DNA from: Prosthecobacter dejongeii
GTDB taxonomy: Bacteria; Verrucomicrobiota; Verrucomicrobiia; Verrucomicrobiales; Verrucomicrobiaceae
Direction of reading: 5' to 3'
DNA: 64,000 nucleotides
NCBI RefSeq assembly: GCF_014203045.1
Contig: NZ_JACHIF010000008.1
Location: 1 to 64,000, forward strand
Shown: positions 43,339 through 53,300 of the stretch, piece by piece
Layout: every line of letters begins with the position of its first letter
Numbering within the stretch: the first letter of the stretch is position 1
Translations under genes and position numbers: made by a program
Notes under the pieces: generated by a model
Told to the model about the DNA's origin: nothing
Seen by the model: only the letters and a program-made list of their open reading frames with translations
Databases searched by the model: none

Positions 43339-43800
43339 GGGTCGTTCGTTCTGGGGTGGGTTGGGTTCTGGGCACCGCGCCATGAGGCGTGCTGGGGGTC
43401 GGCAGTGGGGATGGACTCCTGGTCACATCCACGAGGCCGGGCCGGGTGACGGACCGCCGATGCGGGTCGTCGCAGCCCCATTGGGTGCCACAGTTGACTG
43501 AGCCGGACCACACGGGGTCCCGGTGCGTGTGACCACAAGTCACGATGAAGCCGCCCCGCGATGCTATCGCTGGTCCATTCATAGCTTTAGGCACGATCAG
43601 AGGTCTGGCGTGGCACATTCCGCAAGTTTAGGTGGGGGTAGTCGGCCTCAGAGCACCGATGCTCTGATTAACTGCAAATTCAGCCTAACTGTCTGGATGA
43701 GAGTGGTCAACTGCCGATTCAGAGGCGGGCGGGAAAGTCTTTACCGAAAGAAATTCGGCCTCGCCAACGATACAAGCGTCCATCATTCTGCCTGTCATCC
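43339..43800. other. 462-base gap between divergent RRM and PQQ-propeller genes
   Basis: No coding region supported. It contains an inverted repeat TCAGAGCA-CCGA-TGCTCTGA at 43648-43667 and, on the minus strand, a possible promoter TTGACC (43710-43705) with TAGGCT 17 bases on, which would give the RRM gene a leader of about 330 bases. An open frame on the minus strand (43618-43265) lacks protein-like composition. Likely an untranslated leader and shared control region. Confidence 0.55.
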
Positions 43801-45090
43801 ATGAAAGTCTCTTTTGCCCTCGCTCTCTTGTTTGCCACATTTGCTTCAGCCAAGACGGACTGGAGTCGCTTTCGCGGGCCTAACGGCACAGGGGTGGCTG
43901 AAACCAGCGGCTTGCCATCCGCGGTAACTGCTGAATCTACCCTATGGAAAGTGGATCTGGACAAGGGCTGGTCTTCCCCCGTTCTATGGGAAGATAAGAT
44001 CTTTGTCACCGCTGAAACCGGTCCTGGAAAGCACGCGGTGATCGCCCTGAGTGCCAAGGATGGTCACGAGCTTTGGAGGCACGAAGAAAATTTCTCCGAG
44101 CATAAAAAGCACAACTTCAACAGCTTCGCCAGCAGCTCGGTCTTCGTGGATGCTGAGCGAGTTTATGTGAATTGGAGCACTGGGACCACCATTCAGGCCT
44201 TGGCCTTGGATCACAGCGGCAAACAGGTGTGGAAAAACGAACATGTGGCTGATTACATTCATGAGCATGGCACGGGGGTGTCACCCATTGTGGTGGATGG
44301 TATCATGATTGTGCGCAGTGAGTTTGACTGGCAGCGTGATGGTAAAGTGTACACGGAAGACCCTGAGCAGCAGAAATGGAAAAGCTGCATCGTTGGCCTG
44401 GACGCTAAGACGGGCAAACAAGCTTGGCGGTTGGAGATTCCCAACTGTCTGAACACCTACTCCACCCCAGTCCTTAACGTGCGCGCCGATGGCAAAAAGG
44501 AGATCATCTGCACCAACAATGCGAGCGGCGTCATGGGCATTGACCCGGCCACGGGCAAGATCAACTGGCAGCATAATGAAGGCTACAAGCAACGTAGTCT
44601 GGGTTCCGGCGTGCTGCATGATGGCGTGTACTTTTGCACCTTCGGCACGGGGGGCGGTGTGAAGGAATTTGCTGCGATTGATGTGACCGATGCCAAACCG
44701 AAGCCCGTGAGCTTCACCTTTAGTAAGGGGCTGCCATATGTGCCCTCGCCTCTGGTGATGGGGGAGAACATGTATCTGCTGGGGGATGGCGGCATCTTGA
44801 AGACCGTCAAATTCAAAACCGGAGAGCTCATCTATGAAGAGCGTGTGAATGGCAGCGGCGGAAGCAGTAAGTTCTTCAGCAGCCCGGTCGCGGGCGATGG
44901 CAAGATCTACTGTGGTAGCCAGCAGGGAGATCTTATCGTTTTGAAAGCGGGAGACAAGTTTGAGCAGCTTTCGGCAAACAAACTCGACAGCACCATCAAT
45001 GCGACGCCAGCGATCGGCGATGGACGCATCTACGTGCGGACGGAGAAGATGTTATGGTGCATTGGATCTAAAGCGGCGCCTTTGCCCTAA
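43801..45090 (+). CDS. exported PQQ-like beta-propeller protein
   Basis: 429 residues. Signal peptide MKVSFALALLFATFASA. The mature part has WSRFRGPNGTGV, the usual opening of this group, and repeated blades with WSSPVLWEDKIFV, ALSAKDGHELWR, LDAKTGKQAWRLEIP and IDPATGKINWQHN. The blades resemble PQQ-dehydrogenase propellers and BamB, but no quinone or calcium site can be seen. Such proteins are abundant and uncharacterised in planctomycetes and verrucomicrobia. Monocistronic; divergent from the RRM gene; followed by an inverted repeat. Confidence 0.92.
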   Translation: MKVSFALALLFATFASAKTDWSRFRGPNGTGVAETSGLPSAVTAESTLWKVDLDKGWSSPVLWEDKIFVTAETGPGKHAVIALSAKDGHELWRHEENFSEHKKHNFNSFASSSVFVDAERVYVNWSTGTTIQALALDHSGKQVWKNEHVADYIHEHGTGVSPIVVDGIMIVRSEFDWQRDGKVYTEDPEQQKWKSCIVGLDAKTGKQAWRLEIPNCLNTYSTPVLNVRADGKKEIICTNNASGVMGIDPATGKINWQHNEGYKQRSLGSGVLHDGVYFCTFGTGGGVKEFAAIDVTDAKPKPVSFTFSKGLPYVPSPLVMGENMYLLGDGGILKTVKFKTGELIYEERVNGSGGSSKFFSSPVAGDGKIYCGSQQGDLIVLKAGDKFEQLSANKLDSTINATPAIGDGRIYVRTEKMLWCIGSKAAPLP

Positions 45091-45110
45091 AGTTTCAATT
45101 CACCGTTCAT

Positions 45111-45133
45111 CAATCAGGCATATTGCCTGATTG
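45111..45133 (+). repeat. ten-base perfect inverted repeat after the PQQ-propeller gene
   Basis: CAATCAGGCA and TGCCTGATTG face each other across TAT. It begins 20 bases after the stop, without a T run. A terminator stem of a rho-independent type is less likely than an RNA-end stem or an operator. The remaining gap to 45291 shows no gene. Confidence 0.6.
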
Positions 45134-45291
45134 AAGAGACTTGAAGCATGCATAAGGCTTGGAAAGTTTCTTGTGATCGGGGAAACGTGGAAAAAAGGAT
45201 TTCCACTTCTTTGCCTTTATTCACGGGCTTTTGAGTCATGAAATGGGGCCGAGGTGAACAAAAGGCCTCCAGCTTGCTTCAAAGTTAGGGT

Positions 45292-46653
45292 ATGAAACGA
45301 CTTTTAACTTTCGCCCTTGTGGCTGTCGCGGCCCTCTCACAGGCGCAGACAGCACCAAAAAAGGGCAGCAAGTCTGGCTCTACTTCGAAATCCTCCTCAG
45401 AAAAAACGAGTGCTGCCAAACCGAAGACGGAGACAGCTAAGGAGCCGTCCAAGGAAGACGACTCTGTTCAAGAGGGGCCGTCCACGGACGGTCCAGCCGT
45501 GGCGGCTGTCAGCAGCATCGAAGTGGAAGACATTCAGAATTTTGAGCACTATGCACCCCAGATCCAGCAGCTCATTCGCAAGTCTCTGGCTTTGACCAAG
45601 CTCAATCTGACTTACACCTTTGGTTCGGCAGATCCCAAAAAAGGCGGCATGGACTGCTCTGGCACCATTTATTACGTGTTGCATGACTTCGGCTTCAAAG
45701 GCGTGCCACGGCAATCAAATGAGATGGCTGGATGGGTGAAGGACAAAACGCTTCTCCATCGTGTGCAGAAAGCCGACACACTTTCTCACCCTGAATTTTC
45801 TGCTCTCCAGCCGGGCGACTTGCTCTTTTGGTCCGGCACGTATGAAGCTGGACCTCGTGAGATTCCAGTGACTCACGTCATGCTAAACTTGGGTAAATTG
45901 AAGAAAAGTGGCAAGCATGTGGTCTTTGGTGCGAGTGATGGCCGTGCTTACCAAGGGAAGCGCCGCACAGGTGTGAGTGTCTTTGATTTCTCTCTGCCAA
46001 AGTCCACTAGTTCGGCCAGTTTCTATGGCTTCGGGATGATTCCAGGTGTGGGCAAGATCGAAGTCAAACCTGAGCCTGAGAAGCCGGTTGTGGTTGCAGC
46101 GAGCGGCCAGGAAATCTCGCCTATTGAGAAATCGGAAAAAACCAAAGGGCCTGCTGGAGCTCCGAAAGCACAGCCCGAAAGGCCAACTGTTTCAACAGTA
46201 GCTTCCAAGTCCGACTCGTCGCCGATTCAAAAGACGGAGGGCGATGCTGAAAAAACTACCTCCGAGAAACCGGAAGTCGTCGAGGCAAAAAGCGAAATGG
46301 CACAAGCTACTGCGACTGTTGCCTCTGAAGAGATCCGTCCCGCCATCCGTATTAAGCCTGAGACCGGGGCCTCCTCTACCTTGAAGGAATCTGCCCCCGA
46401 GCAAACGGCCATAACTCCGGAGCCCAAGACGCCGAAAGAATCGGTAGTAAAGACGACTCAAGTAGCGAGTGCGCCGAAATCAGCCACGGCCAAGCCTAAG
46501 AGCACTGCTCAAAACCGCTCCACTCCGACCAAGCCTAAATCAGTCGTTAAGAAGAAAGCGGCACCGCCACCACCTACGCCTTTGGCCAAGGCAAAACGGG
46601 CCGCTGGCGACTTTTTTGAAGAGGTGAAAAGGTCTCTCCCCTCAGGTCGCTAG
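45292..46653 (+). CDS. exported NlpC/P60 cysteine peptidase with long disordered tail
   Basis: 453 residues. Signal peptide MKRLLTFALVAVAALSQAQ, a Ser/Lys-rich linker, then a NlpC/P60 domain at about 85-260: catalytic Cys122 in MDCSGTIYYV, His195 in VTHVMLNL, and GASDGRAY. Such enzymes cut peptidoglycan stem peptides. The C-terminal 190 residues are Pro/Ser/Lys/Glu-rich and disordered (EKPEVVEAKSE, KPKSVVKKKAAPPPP), with a basic end that could bind the wall or acidic polymers. The tail is unusually long for the family. An N-terminal SH3-like domain, common in the family, is not seen. Confidence 0.9.
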   Translation: MKRLLTFALVAVAALSQAQTAPKKGSKSGSTSKSSSEKTSAAKPKTETAKEPSKEDDSVQEGPSTDGPAVAAVSSIEVEDIQNFEHYAPQIQQLIRKSLALTKLNLTYTFGSADPKKGGMDCSGTIYYVLHDFGFKGVPRQSNEMAGWVKDKTLLHRVQKADTLSHPEFSALQPGDLLFWSGTYEAGPREIPVTHVMLNLGKLKKSGKHVVFGASDGRAYQGKRRTGVSVFDFSLPKSTSSASFYGFGMIPGVGKIEVKPEPEKPVVVAASGQEISPIEKSEKTKGPAGAPKAQPERPTVSTVASKSDSSPIQKTEGDAEKTTSEKPEVVEAKSEMAQATATVASEEIRPAIRIKPETGASSTLKESAPEQTAITPEPKTPKESVVKTTQVASAPKSATAKPKSTAQNRSTPTKPKSVVKKKAAPPPPTPLAKAKRAAGDFFEEVKRSLPSGR

Positions 46654-46737
46654 TAGGCTGGGGGCGCACTTGAAGACGTCCGTGGAGCGGAGCATTTTGG
46701 CTTCTAGGTAGGGCAGGGCACCAAGTAGCTCTTGCAC
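46642..46737 (-). CDS. possible 31-residue small ORF or gene remnant
   Basis: GTG at 46737 to TGA at 46642, in the gap between the NlpC gene and aspS and overlapping the NlpC 3' end by 12 bases. The peptide reads QELLGALPYLEAKMLRSTDV and ends CAPSLLAT, an amphipathic, protein-like composition. No start context is convincing and no family is recognised, so it may be the C-terminal remnant of a lost gene or chance. Confidence 0.3.
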   Translation of the reverse strand: MQELLGALPYLEAKMLRSTDVFKCAPSLLAT

Positions 46738-46776
46738 TCTGGCGTTTTCCCCCGAATTTCCGCGCCCCTTTCAGCC

Positions 46777-48855
46777 ATGATTCCGAACGCCTACCGCTCC
46801 CTTCACTGCAACGCCGTCCGCCCAGAGCACATCGGCCAGACCGTCACACTTTGTGGCTGGGTGAATTCGGCCCGCGACCATGGCGGCGTGATCTTCATCG
46901 ACCTGCGTGACCGCGAAGGTCTCACCCAGGTAGTTTTCCGCCCGGAAGAGAATGCCGAAGTGGCCGCCCAGAGCCATGTCCTGCGTGACGAAGACGTGGT
47001 GCAGATCATCGGCAAAGTTTCCGCCCGCCTCACCGGTACGGAAAACGCCAAACTGCCGACAGGCACTGTAGAAGTGGTGGCCCTGGAACTCAAGGTGCTG
47101 AACAAGTCCGACGTGCTGCCCTTCCATCTGGATCGTGAGCTGTCCAATGAGGACATGCGCATGAAGTACCGTTACCTGGACCTGCGCCGTGCGCGGATGA
47201 ACTACAACATCCGTGCGCGTCACAAGATGACCACTGCCGCCCGCAACTATCTAGACTCAAAAGACTTTATTGAGGTAGAAACACCGATTCTTTCCAACCC
47301 GACCCCTGAAGGTGCCCGAGACTTCCTGGTACCGGCTCGTCTCAGCCCGAGCAAGTTTTTTGCCCTGCCCCAGGCCCCGCAGCAGTACAAGCAGCTCCTC
47401 ATGGTCGCGGGCCTGGAGGGGTATTTCCAGATTGCCCGTTGTTTCCGTGATGAAGATTTGCGCGCCGACCGCCAGCCTGAGTTCACTCAGATTGACATTG
47501 AGGCCAGTTTCATTGAGCAAAACGACATCATTGGCCTCGTTGAAGGATTGATTTTCGAAATGTTTTCAGCGGGATATAAGACTAAACTGGGACCGTCGAA
47601 TACAAAAAGAGGTGATCTTCCTGGTCTTAATGAAGCCATTAATGAATTTATTAAAACCGATGATAAATTAGAGTTCGAACGATACATGCGGGGACTTATC
47701 CCTCAGACATTCCCACGCATCACCTATCAAGAGGCCATGGACCGTTATGGCTCCGACAAGCCGGACACCCGTTATGGCCTTGAGATCACCGACATGGCCG
47801 ATGTGTTCGCGGAGAGCGGCTTCAAAATTTTCCGCAGCACGCTGGAAAACGGGGGGGTCGTGCGGGCGATCAATGCCAAAGGTTTCGCGGATATTACTAC
47901 AGGACAGATGATCCGCCTCAACGAGCTGGCCATCCAAGCTGGCATGAAAGTAAAGCAGCTTGCCTTCATTAAGGTCGAGAGTTCTCCTGCTGGTGTACTG
48001 GAATACAAGAGTCCGTTGTGGAAGTTCTTCGGCGAAGAAGAACAAAAGGCTCTAATCGCTAAATTGAACGTTGAGGAAAACGACATTGTCTTCTTCTATG
48101 CCGGATCTTGGGAAGATGCCTGTAACATCCTTGGGCGCACTCGTTTGGAGATTATTTCCATGATGAAAGCCGATTGGCAGTTGTTACTGGATGGCAAAAC
48201 TACACCGGGCGGCTTGCTTCCTTCCGACTCGCTGACCGACCTGCTCGATCATCCTCAGACTTCAAGTCGTTACACCACACGATATGAAGTATTCAAGGCT
48301 ACTGATAAACTGAACTTCCTCTGGGTCGTGGACTTCCCGCTTCTGGCCTACAGCCCTGAAGACCAGAGCTGGGTGGCGGTGCACCATCCCTTCACCCGCC
48401 CAAAGGCGGAAGACGTGCCGCTGCTGGAAGCTGGCGAATATGGCAAGGTGCGTGCGGAAGCCTACGACGTGGTCCTCAACGGCTACGAACTTGGCGGCGG
48501 CTCCATCCGAATCCACGAAAGCGACCTTCAGGCGAAGATGTTCAGCGTTCTCGGCGTCACGCCTGAGGAGCAGCAGCTCAAGTTCAGCCACATCCTCGAA
48601 GCCTTCAAATTTGGCGCTCCTCCGCACGGTGGTCTCGCCCTTGGTTTGGACCGCATCGCGATGCTGGTTTGTGGTGAGGAAAGCATTCGCGAAGTGATTG
48701 CCTTCCCGAAAAACAACAAGGCCTGCGATCTCATGACCGACAGTCCTACAAATGTGGACTTCAAAGCCCTCCGCGAGCTCTACATCCAGAGCACCTGGAA
48801 GGAAAAGAAAGCCGAAGCTGCTTCGGGGACAGTGCCAGTGGCACCGACTATCTAA
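46777..48855 (+). CDS. aspS: aspartyl-tRNA synthetase
   Basis: 692-residue class IIb synthetase that charges tRNA-Asp. OB-fold anticodon-binding domain (GWVNSARDHGGVIFIDLRDREG), motif 1 region (FIEVETPILSNPTPEGARDFLVPAR), motif 2 (ARCFRDEDLRADRQPEFTQIDIE), bacterial GAD insertion, and motif 3 (GLALGLDRIAMLVCG). Start ATG 46777. Long for bacterial AspRS (about 590), mainly through an extra stretch after motif 2 (47541-47700). The OB-fold carries His after RD where discriminating E. coli-type enzymes carry Leu, so it may also act on tRNA-Asn. Base composition is patchy: low G+C near 47581-47700 and 48000-48300 between G+C-rich parts. Confidence 0.96.
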   Translation: MIPNAYRSLHCNAVRPEHIGQTVTLCGWVNSARDHGGVIFIDLRDREGLTQVVFRPEENAEVAAQSHVLRDEDVVQIIGKVSARLTGTENAKLPTGTVEVVALELKVLNKSDVLPFHLDRELSNEDMRMKYRYLDLRRARMNYNIRARHKMTTAARNYLDSKDFIEVETPILSNPTPEGARDFLVPARLSPSKFFALPQAPQQYKQLLMVAGLEGYFQIARCFRDEDLRADRQPEFTQIDIEASFIEQNDIIGLVEGLIFEMFSAGYKTKLGPSNTKRGDLPGLNEAINEFIKTDDKLEFERYMRGLIPQTFPRITYQEAMDRYGSDKPDTRYGLEITDMADVFAESGFKIFRSTLENGGVVRAINAKGFADITTGQMIRLNELAIQAGMKVKQLAFIKVESSPAGVLEYKSPLWKFFGEEEQKALIAKLNVEENDIVFFYAGSWEDACNILGRTRLEIISMMKADWQLLLDGKTTPGGLLPSDSLTDLLDHPQTSSRYTTRYEVFKATDKLNFLWVVDFPLLAYSPEDQSWVAVHHPFTRPKAEDVPLLEAGEYGKVRAEAYDVVLNGYELGGGSIRIHESDLQAKMFSVLGVTPEEQQLKFSHILEAFKFGAPPHGGLALGLDRIAMLVCGEESIREVIAFPKNNKACDLMTDSPTNVDFKALRELYIQSTWKEKKAEAASGTVPVAPTI

Positions 48856-48873
48856 GAACCGTTTATTTGATTT

Positions 48874-48909
48874 GGGCCGCTGGAGTCATTCTCCAGCGGC
48901 CCTTTTTTT
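48874..48909 (+). terminator. intrinsic terminator of aspS
   Basis: GGGCCGCTGGAG pairs perfectly with CTCCAGCGGCCC over TCATT, followed by seven T. It overlaps the 3' end and stop codon of the converging membrane protein gene. Confidence 0.95.
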
Positions 48910-49584
48910 GCCCGCGAGAAGCGTCACGATGAGAACGAAGAAACACATCACCACAGAGAAGAGTGGGAACTGTAGGGGTGCTGGGAGGCTGTAGATCAGA
49001 GCTAGGGCAGGGATCCAGACGAGCCAGTTTGTCACCATCACGGCTGGGCAGGTACGCATCCAGAAATCGCGGTCCAAGGAGGCTCGAGTGAGCTTCCAAC
49101 TGGCTCCAAGGTCAATCCAGCGAAGGGCAATGAGGTAGGTGGGCACAAACCAGACCGGGCTGAAAACGAATTGGTCGAGAGTCACCTTTTTCAGCAGGGT
49201 GAAGATATCATTGCCATCTCCAAAGACGAAACCCTGAAAGCGGTAAAACAGGTCAATTTCCATGCCGCGATAGCCCCAGAACAGCATGCTTAGGATGAGG
49301 CGTTTCCACCGTGCGCCCTCTGGCAATGTGCCGATCAGCGCCTGAACACAAAAGGGAAGCACGGCGGCGGCAAAGATCGTTGAGGTGAGTGAGAAGGCGA
49401 AGGACCAGCGCAGTTTAAAATTGCCAATGGCCTCCCAGACTCCCGCCACGGCGGGGACTTGGTAGTAAGAGGTCACCAAGGTGATCACCAGCACATTCAG
49501 CAGCAGACAGGCGGTCCGGTTCTGCCGGAAGGCGGCTCCAATCATGCTGAAAATTCCGGACGACTGGTGACGGGGAGATTGCAT
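48886..49584 (-). CDS. integral membrane protein, distantly MPV17/PMP22-like
   Basis: 232 residues with about four to five membrane segments. The C-terminal part LDRDFWMRTCPAVMVTNWLVWIPALALIYSLPAPLQFPLFSVVMCFFVL is reminiscent of the MPV17/PMP22 signature, which has W-x-x-N-W and V-P at matching places; the match is loose. Function unknown. ATG 49584. Its last codons lie in the terminator stem of the converging aspS gene. Confidence 0.72.
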   Translation of the reverse strand: MQSPRHQSSGIFSMIGAAFRQNRTACLLLNVLVITLVTSYYQVPAVAGVWEAIGNFKLRWSFAFSLTSTIFAAAVLPFCVQALIGTLPEGARWKRLILSMLFWGYRGMEIDLFYRFQGFVFGDGNDIFTLLKKVTLDQFVFSPVWFVPTYLIALRWIDLGASWKLTRASLDRDFWMRTCPAVMVTNWLVWIPALALIYSLPAPLQFPLFSVVMCFFVLIVTLLAGKKRAAGE

Positions 49585-49683
49585 GAATCGCAGGCTGGGA
49601 GATTTAAAGATGCCAGAATGCCATTGCTATGAGTCAGACTGCTGCGCAACTGGAGGTTCACTACGCACGTTAATCTACTACCC

Positions 49684-50361
49684 ATGCCTGACGCCATTCT
49701 TGCCGCCGCTGACCTACATCGCAGTTATGCCTTCGCGGAGTCGGCCGTGCCTGCGCTACGAGGGGTTTCATTGAGCCTGGAGGCAGGGGCGTTTGTTGCG
49801 GTGATGGGGCCTTCTGGTTGTGGGAAATCCACTCTACTCCAGCTCTGTGGGGCGATGGACAAGGCCGACTCGGGCTCGCTGAAACTCGACGGTCGCGAGG
49901 TGACCACGATGAATGATACTGACCTTACCCGGCTGCGGCGGGAGAGGATCGGCTTTGTGTTTCAGTTCTTCAATCTGCTGCCAACTCTGAGCGTGCTGGA
50001 AAACATTGCCATGCCACTTTTACTGGCTCGGGTGAGTGAGAAAGTCGCCTTTGAAAAAGCGCGTGCTTTGGCCCAGCGAGTCGGCATTGACCATCGGCTG
50101 GATCATTACCCTAACCAAGTGTCTGGCGGGGAGGCTCAGCGTGCTGCGCTAGCTCGTGCGGTGATCCATGAACCTGCGCTGCTGATTGCCGATGAACCCA
50201 CCGGCAGTCTGGATAGCCACAATGGCCAGCGGGTGCTGGAGCTTTTCCAAGAGCTGAATCGGGATCTCGGCATCTCCATTCTCATGGCCACTCACGATGC
50301 TCAAGTGGCGGCTATGGCCAAACAGACATTGCGTATGAAGGATGGCCGAGTGGTGTCATGA
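49684..50361 (+). CDS. ABC transporter ATP-binding protein, LolD/MacB type
   Basis: 225 residues. Walker A GPSGCGKST, Q-loop FQFFNLLPTLSVLENI, signature VSGGEAQRAALARAV, Walker B LLIADEPTGSLD and the His switch THD are all present. The spacing and FNLLPTLS segment are those of the MacB/LolD group, which powers FtsX-type permeases. The permease gene begins 17 bases after the stop. ATG 49684. Together they form a transporter for lipoprotein, lipid or peptide export (class inference). Confidence 0.95.
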   Translation: MPDAILAAADLHRSYAFAESAVPALRGVSLSLEAGAFVAVMGPSGCGKSTLLQLCGAMDKADSGSLKLDGREVTTMNDTDLTRLRRERIGFVFQFFNLLPTLSVLENIAMPLLLARVSEKVAFEKARALAQRVGIDHRLDHYPNQVSGGEAQRAALARAVIHEPALLIADEPTGSLDSHNGQRVLELFQELNRDLGISILMATHDAQVAAMAKQTLRMKDGRVVS

Positions 50362-50378
50362 AAAACGCGATTTAGCCC

Positions 50379-53300
50379 ATGATCCGTTTTTCTTTATTTC
50401 GACGTTTTATCCTGCGCCCCATGCTGGCTGAGCCTGTGCGCACGGCATTGACAGCGCTCGGCGTGATGCTGGGGGTGGCGGTCATGCTCGCCATCCAGTT
50501 GGCCAACAGTGGCTCGCTACGCGGCTTCTCTGCGGCTCTGGATGCGGTTTCTGGCAAGGCGGCACTGGAGATCACCTCAGCCCCCTTGGGGGTGGATGAA
50601 AGCTTGCTGCCGGGCTTGTCTTGGTTGCGTGAGTTTGGCATTGCGACGCCCGTCATCGAGTCCGATGTCATGGCCGTCACGGGAGAAGGTCGAGAGATGC
50701 TGCGTGTCATCGGTGTGGATGCCATGCGCGATCCTGCGCTGCGTGACTATGCCGTCTCTGAAGGAAGTGCGGGCACAGTCTCTGGCATGGAACTCATGGC
50801 GTTGCTGGGGAAGCCAGACTCACTTCTACTTACTCGCACTTTTGCTCAACGTCATCACTTGAAAAAGGGAGATGCACTCCAGCTTCTGGTGGGAGACCGG
50901 AAGAGGCAGTGCACCATTTCGGCGATTTTGGGGGCAGGGGAGGCTGATGTGAAAAAGGGGCCTCAGTCTGCCCTGGCTGCGCAGTCCCTAGCCATCATGG
51001 ACATCGCGAATGCGCAGGTAATCCTGGACAAACCTGGGCGCATTGATCGCATCGAACTGCGCCTCCATGAGGGGGTCCAGGTGGAACAGGCCGAACAAGA
51101 AGTGAAACAACGACTGGGGGTAGGCCTCTCTGTTTCGCGCCCTCAACGGCGCAGTGCTGCCGTGGAGAAAATGCTGGCCGCCTTTCATTTTAATCTCACC
51201 ATGCTCTCTGGCATCGCCCTCGTGGTGGGACTGTTTCTGATCTACAACACCGTTTCCGTGGCGGTGATGACCCGACGGCGAGAGATCGGTATGCTGCGCA
51301 CATTGGGGGTGACTCGAGGGCAAGTGCTACGATTATTTCTTGGCGAGGCGACTCTTCTGGGGCTGATGGGCGCTTTGCTGGGCGTGCCTTTGGCCAAGGT
51401 GATGGCCGAGGCGGCTATCGCGCTCACTTCCACGACGGTGGACACCCTCTATGTCGCGACGGCGGCTCAGGTGCCCGCTTTGACATGGGGGCACTGGGCC
51501 ATGGCCTTTGGGGTGGCCCTGCCACTGTCTTTGTTAGCGGCAGCGCTGCCAGCACGTGAGGCAGCCCAAGTCACTCCTCTGGAAGCCATGCGGGAGACTC
51601 ACGCTGCACTCCAGCAACACCCTGCCAGAGCTAAAAGGAAGTGGGTGCTAGGGTCACCGGGTATTCTTTTTCTCATCGTCGGTTATGTCGCCGCCAGGCA
51701 GCCTGCCGTTATGGGCTTGCCTTTGTGGGGTTACTTCGCTTGCCTGTGCGCCATCGCAGGTATGTCGTTGATGGTGCCGATGGTGTTGAGGGGAACGGCT
51801 CACATGTTGCGTGGGATTTTGGGGCGAATTTTTGGTATTGAAGGGCGGCTGGCGGCTTCGCAAATCCGAGCCTCGACCCATCGGCTTTCGGTTTCTGTTG
51901 CGGCTCTCGCCGTGAGCTTGGCCCTGACGGTGGCCATTGCTGTCATGGTGGGCAGCTTCCGGCAAACGGTATTGTATTGGGTGGATCAAACCCTGGGAGC
52001 GGATCTCTACGTACGGCCCGGGACTCCACCCCGTAGCCAAAGTCCGCCGACCTTTTCTGAAGCCACGCTCAAGACGCTGCGGAAGCACCCTGCCGTCGCG
52101 GCTTTTGATGGGTATCGCTCCATGGACTTGCCTTATAGAGACCGCATCATCAAGCTAGGCACGGGTGATTTTGAGGTGCAGATGCAGCATGGGCGGATCG
52201 CCCTGAAGACGCGAGGCGATGCCAAGGCTATGCTGCGTCAGGCCAAGGACAAAGGGGAGGTCTTCGTCTCGGAGAGTTTTGCTCTGCGTTTTGGCGTGAA
52301 GGAAGGAGATCTGGTGACTCTGCCCACGCCCAGGGGAGATCACGCCTTTCGCATTGCCGCGCAATTTTACGATTACTCCAATGACAGCGGCACTTTGACC
52401 ATGGATAAAACCTTGTTTCAACATTGGTTCGGCGAAAGTTTGCCCACCCATGTGGCCATGTATCTAAAGCCTGGGGCTAATGCGGAGACGGTGAAGACGG
52501 AGTTGGTGCAGCAGCTCGATGGTCGCGGGTTTGTCGCTATCTTTACCAATGCGGGACTGCGGCAGGAAGTGCTGCGTATCTTTGATAGTACCTTTGCCAT
52601 TACCTGGGCGCTGGAGATCATCGCCATCCTCGTCGCCATGGCTGGAGTCGCGGCGACGATGATGACGCTGGTTCTCGAACGGAAAGAGGAGATTCGTTTG
52701 TTGCGCATTGCCGGGGCAGAAGCTGGTCAGGTGCGGCGCACGATTGTGATTGAGTCGGGATTGTTGGGTGCGGTCAGTCAGGGGCTCGGGCTGGTGGCGG
52801 GGATGCTGCTTTCGCTCGTACTCATCCGTGTCATTAATCCGCAGAGTTTTGGCTGGAGCATACAGTTTTATACCCCTTGGCTCTTTCTCCTGGGCTCGAC
52901 TTTATTGACGGTGATCGGCACCATGATCGCAGGCGTGTGGCCTGCACGGCGCAGTGTCTCCCGCACATTTGTGGCCAGTGTGCTACTAGCGCTATTTTGC
53001 CCTTGGGGGGCTCAGGCGCAGGAGTGGAAACCTTCTATGCCTGGTTATATCTATGCCTTCCCACGTGACCATGGGCAGCATCCTCAGCACAAGATCGAGT
53101 GGTGGTATTTCACCGGGAATGTTAGGTCTAAAGAAGGGCAGCGTTTCGGTTATCAGCTCACTTTTTTCCGGATCGGAGCAGTGGCCGAAGCCCTGGTGAA
53201 ATCTCCCTGGGCACTGCGCGATGTGTGGATGGCGCACTTAGCTCTGACCGATGTGGCCGGGAAGAAGTATTATCACGCGGATCGTCTGAATCGTGCGGGG

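Noticed and set aside
43265..43618. Minus-strand open frame of 117 codons ahead of the RRM gene
   Set aside because: Overlaps the RRM gene in another frame, composition is not protein-like; more likely the RRM leader.
46777..48855. aspS as a two-gene fusion
   Set aside because: All synthetase motifs are in order; only composition and one insertion differ.
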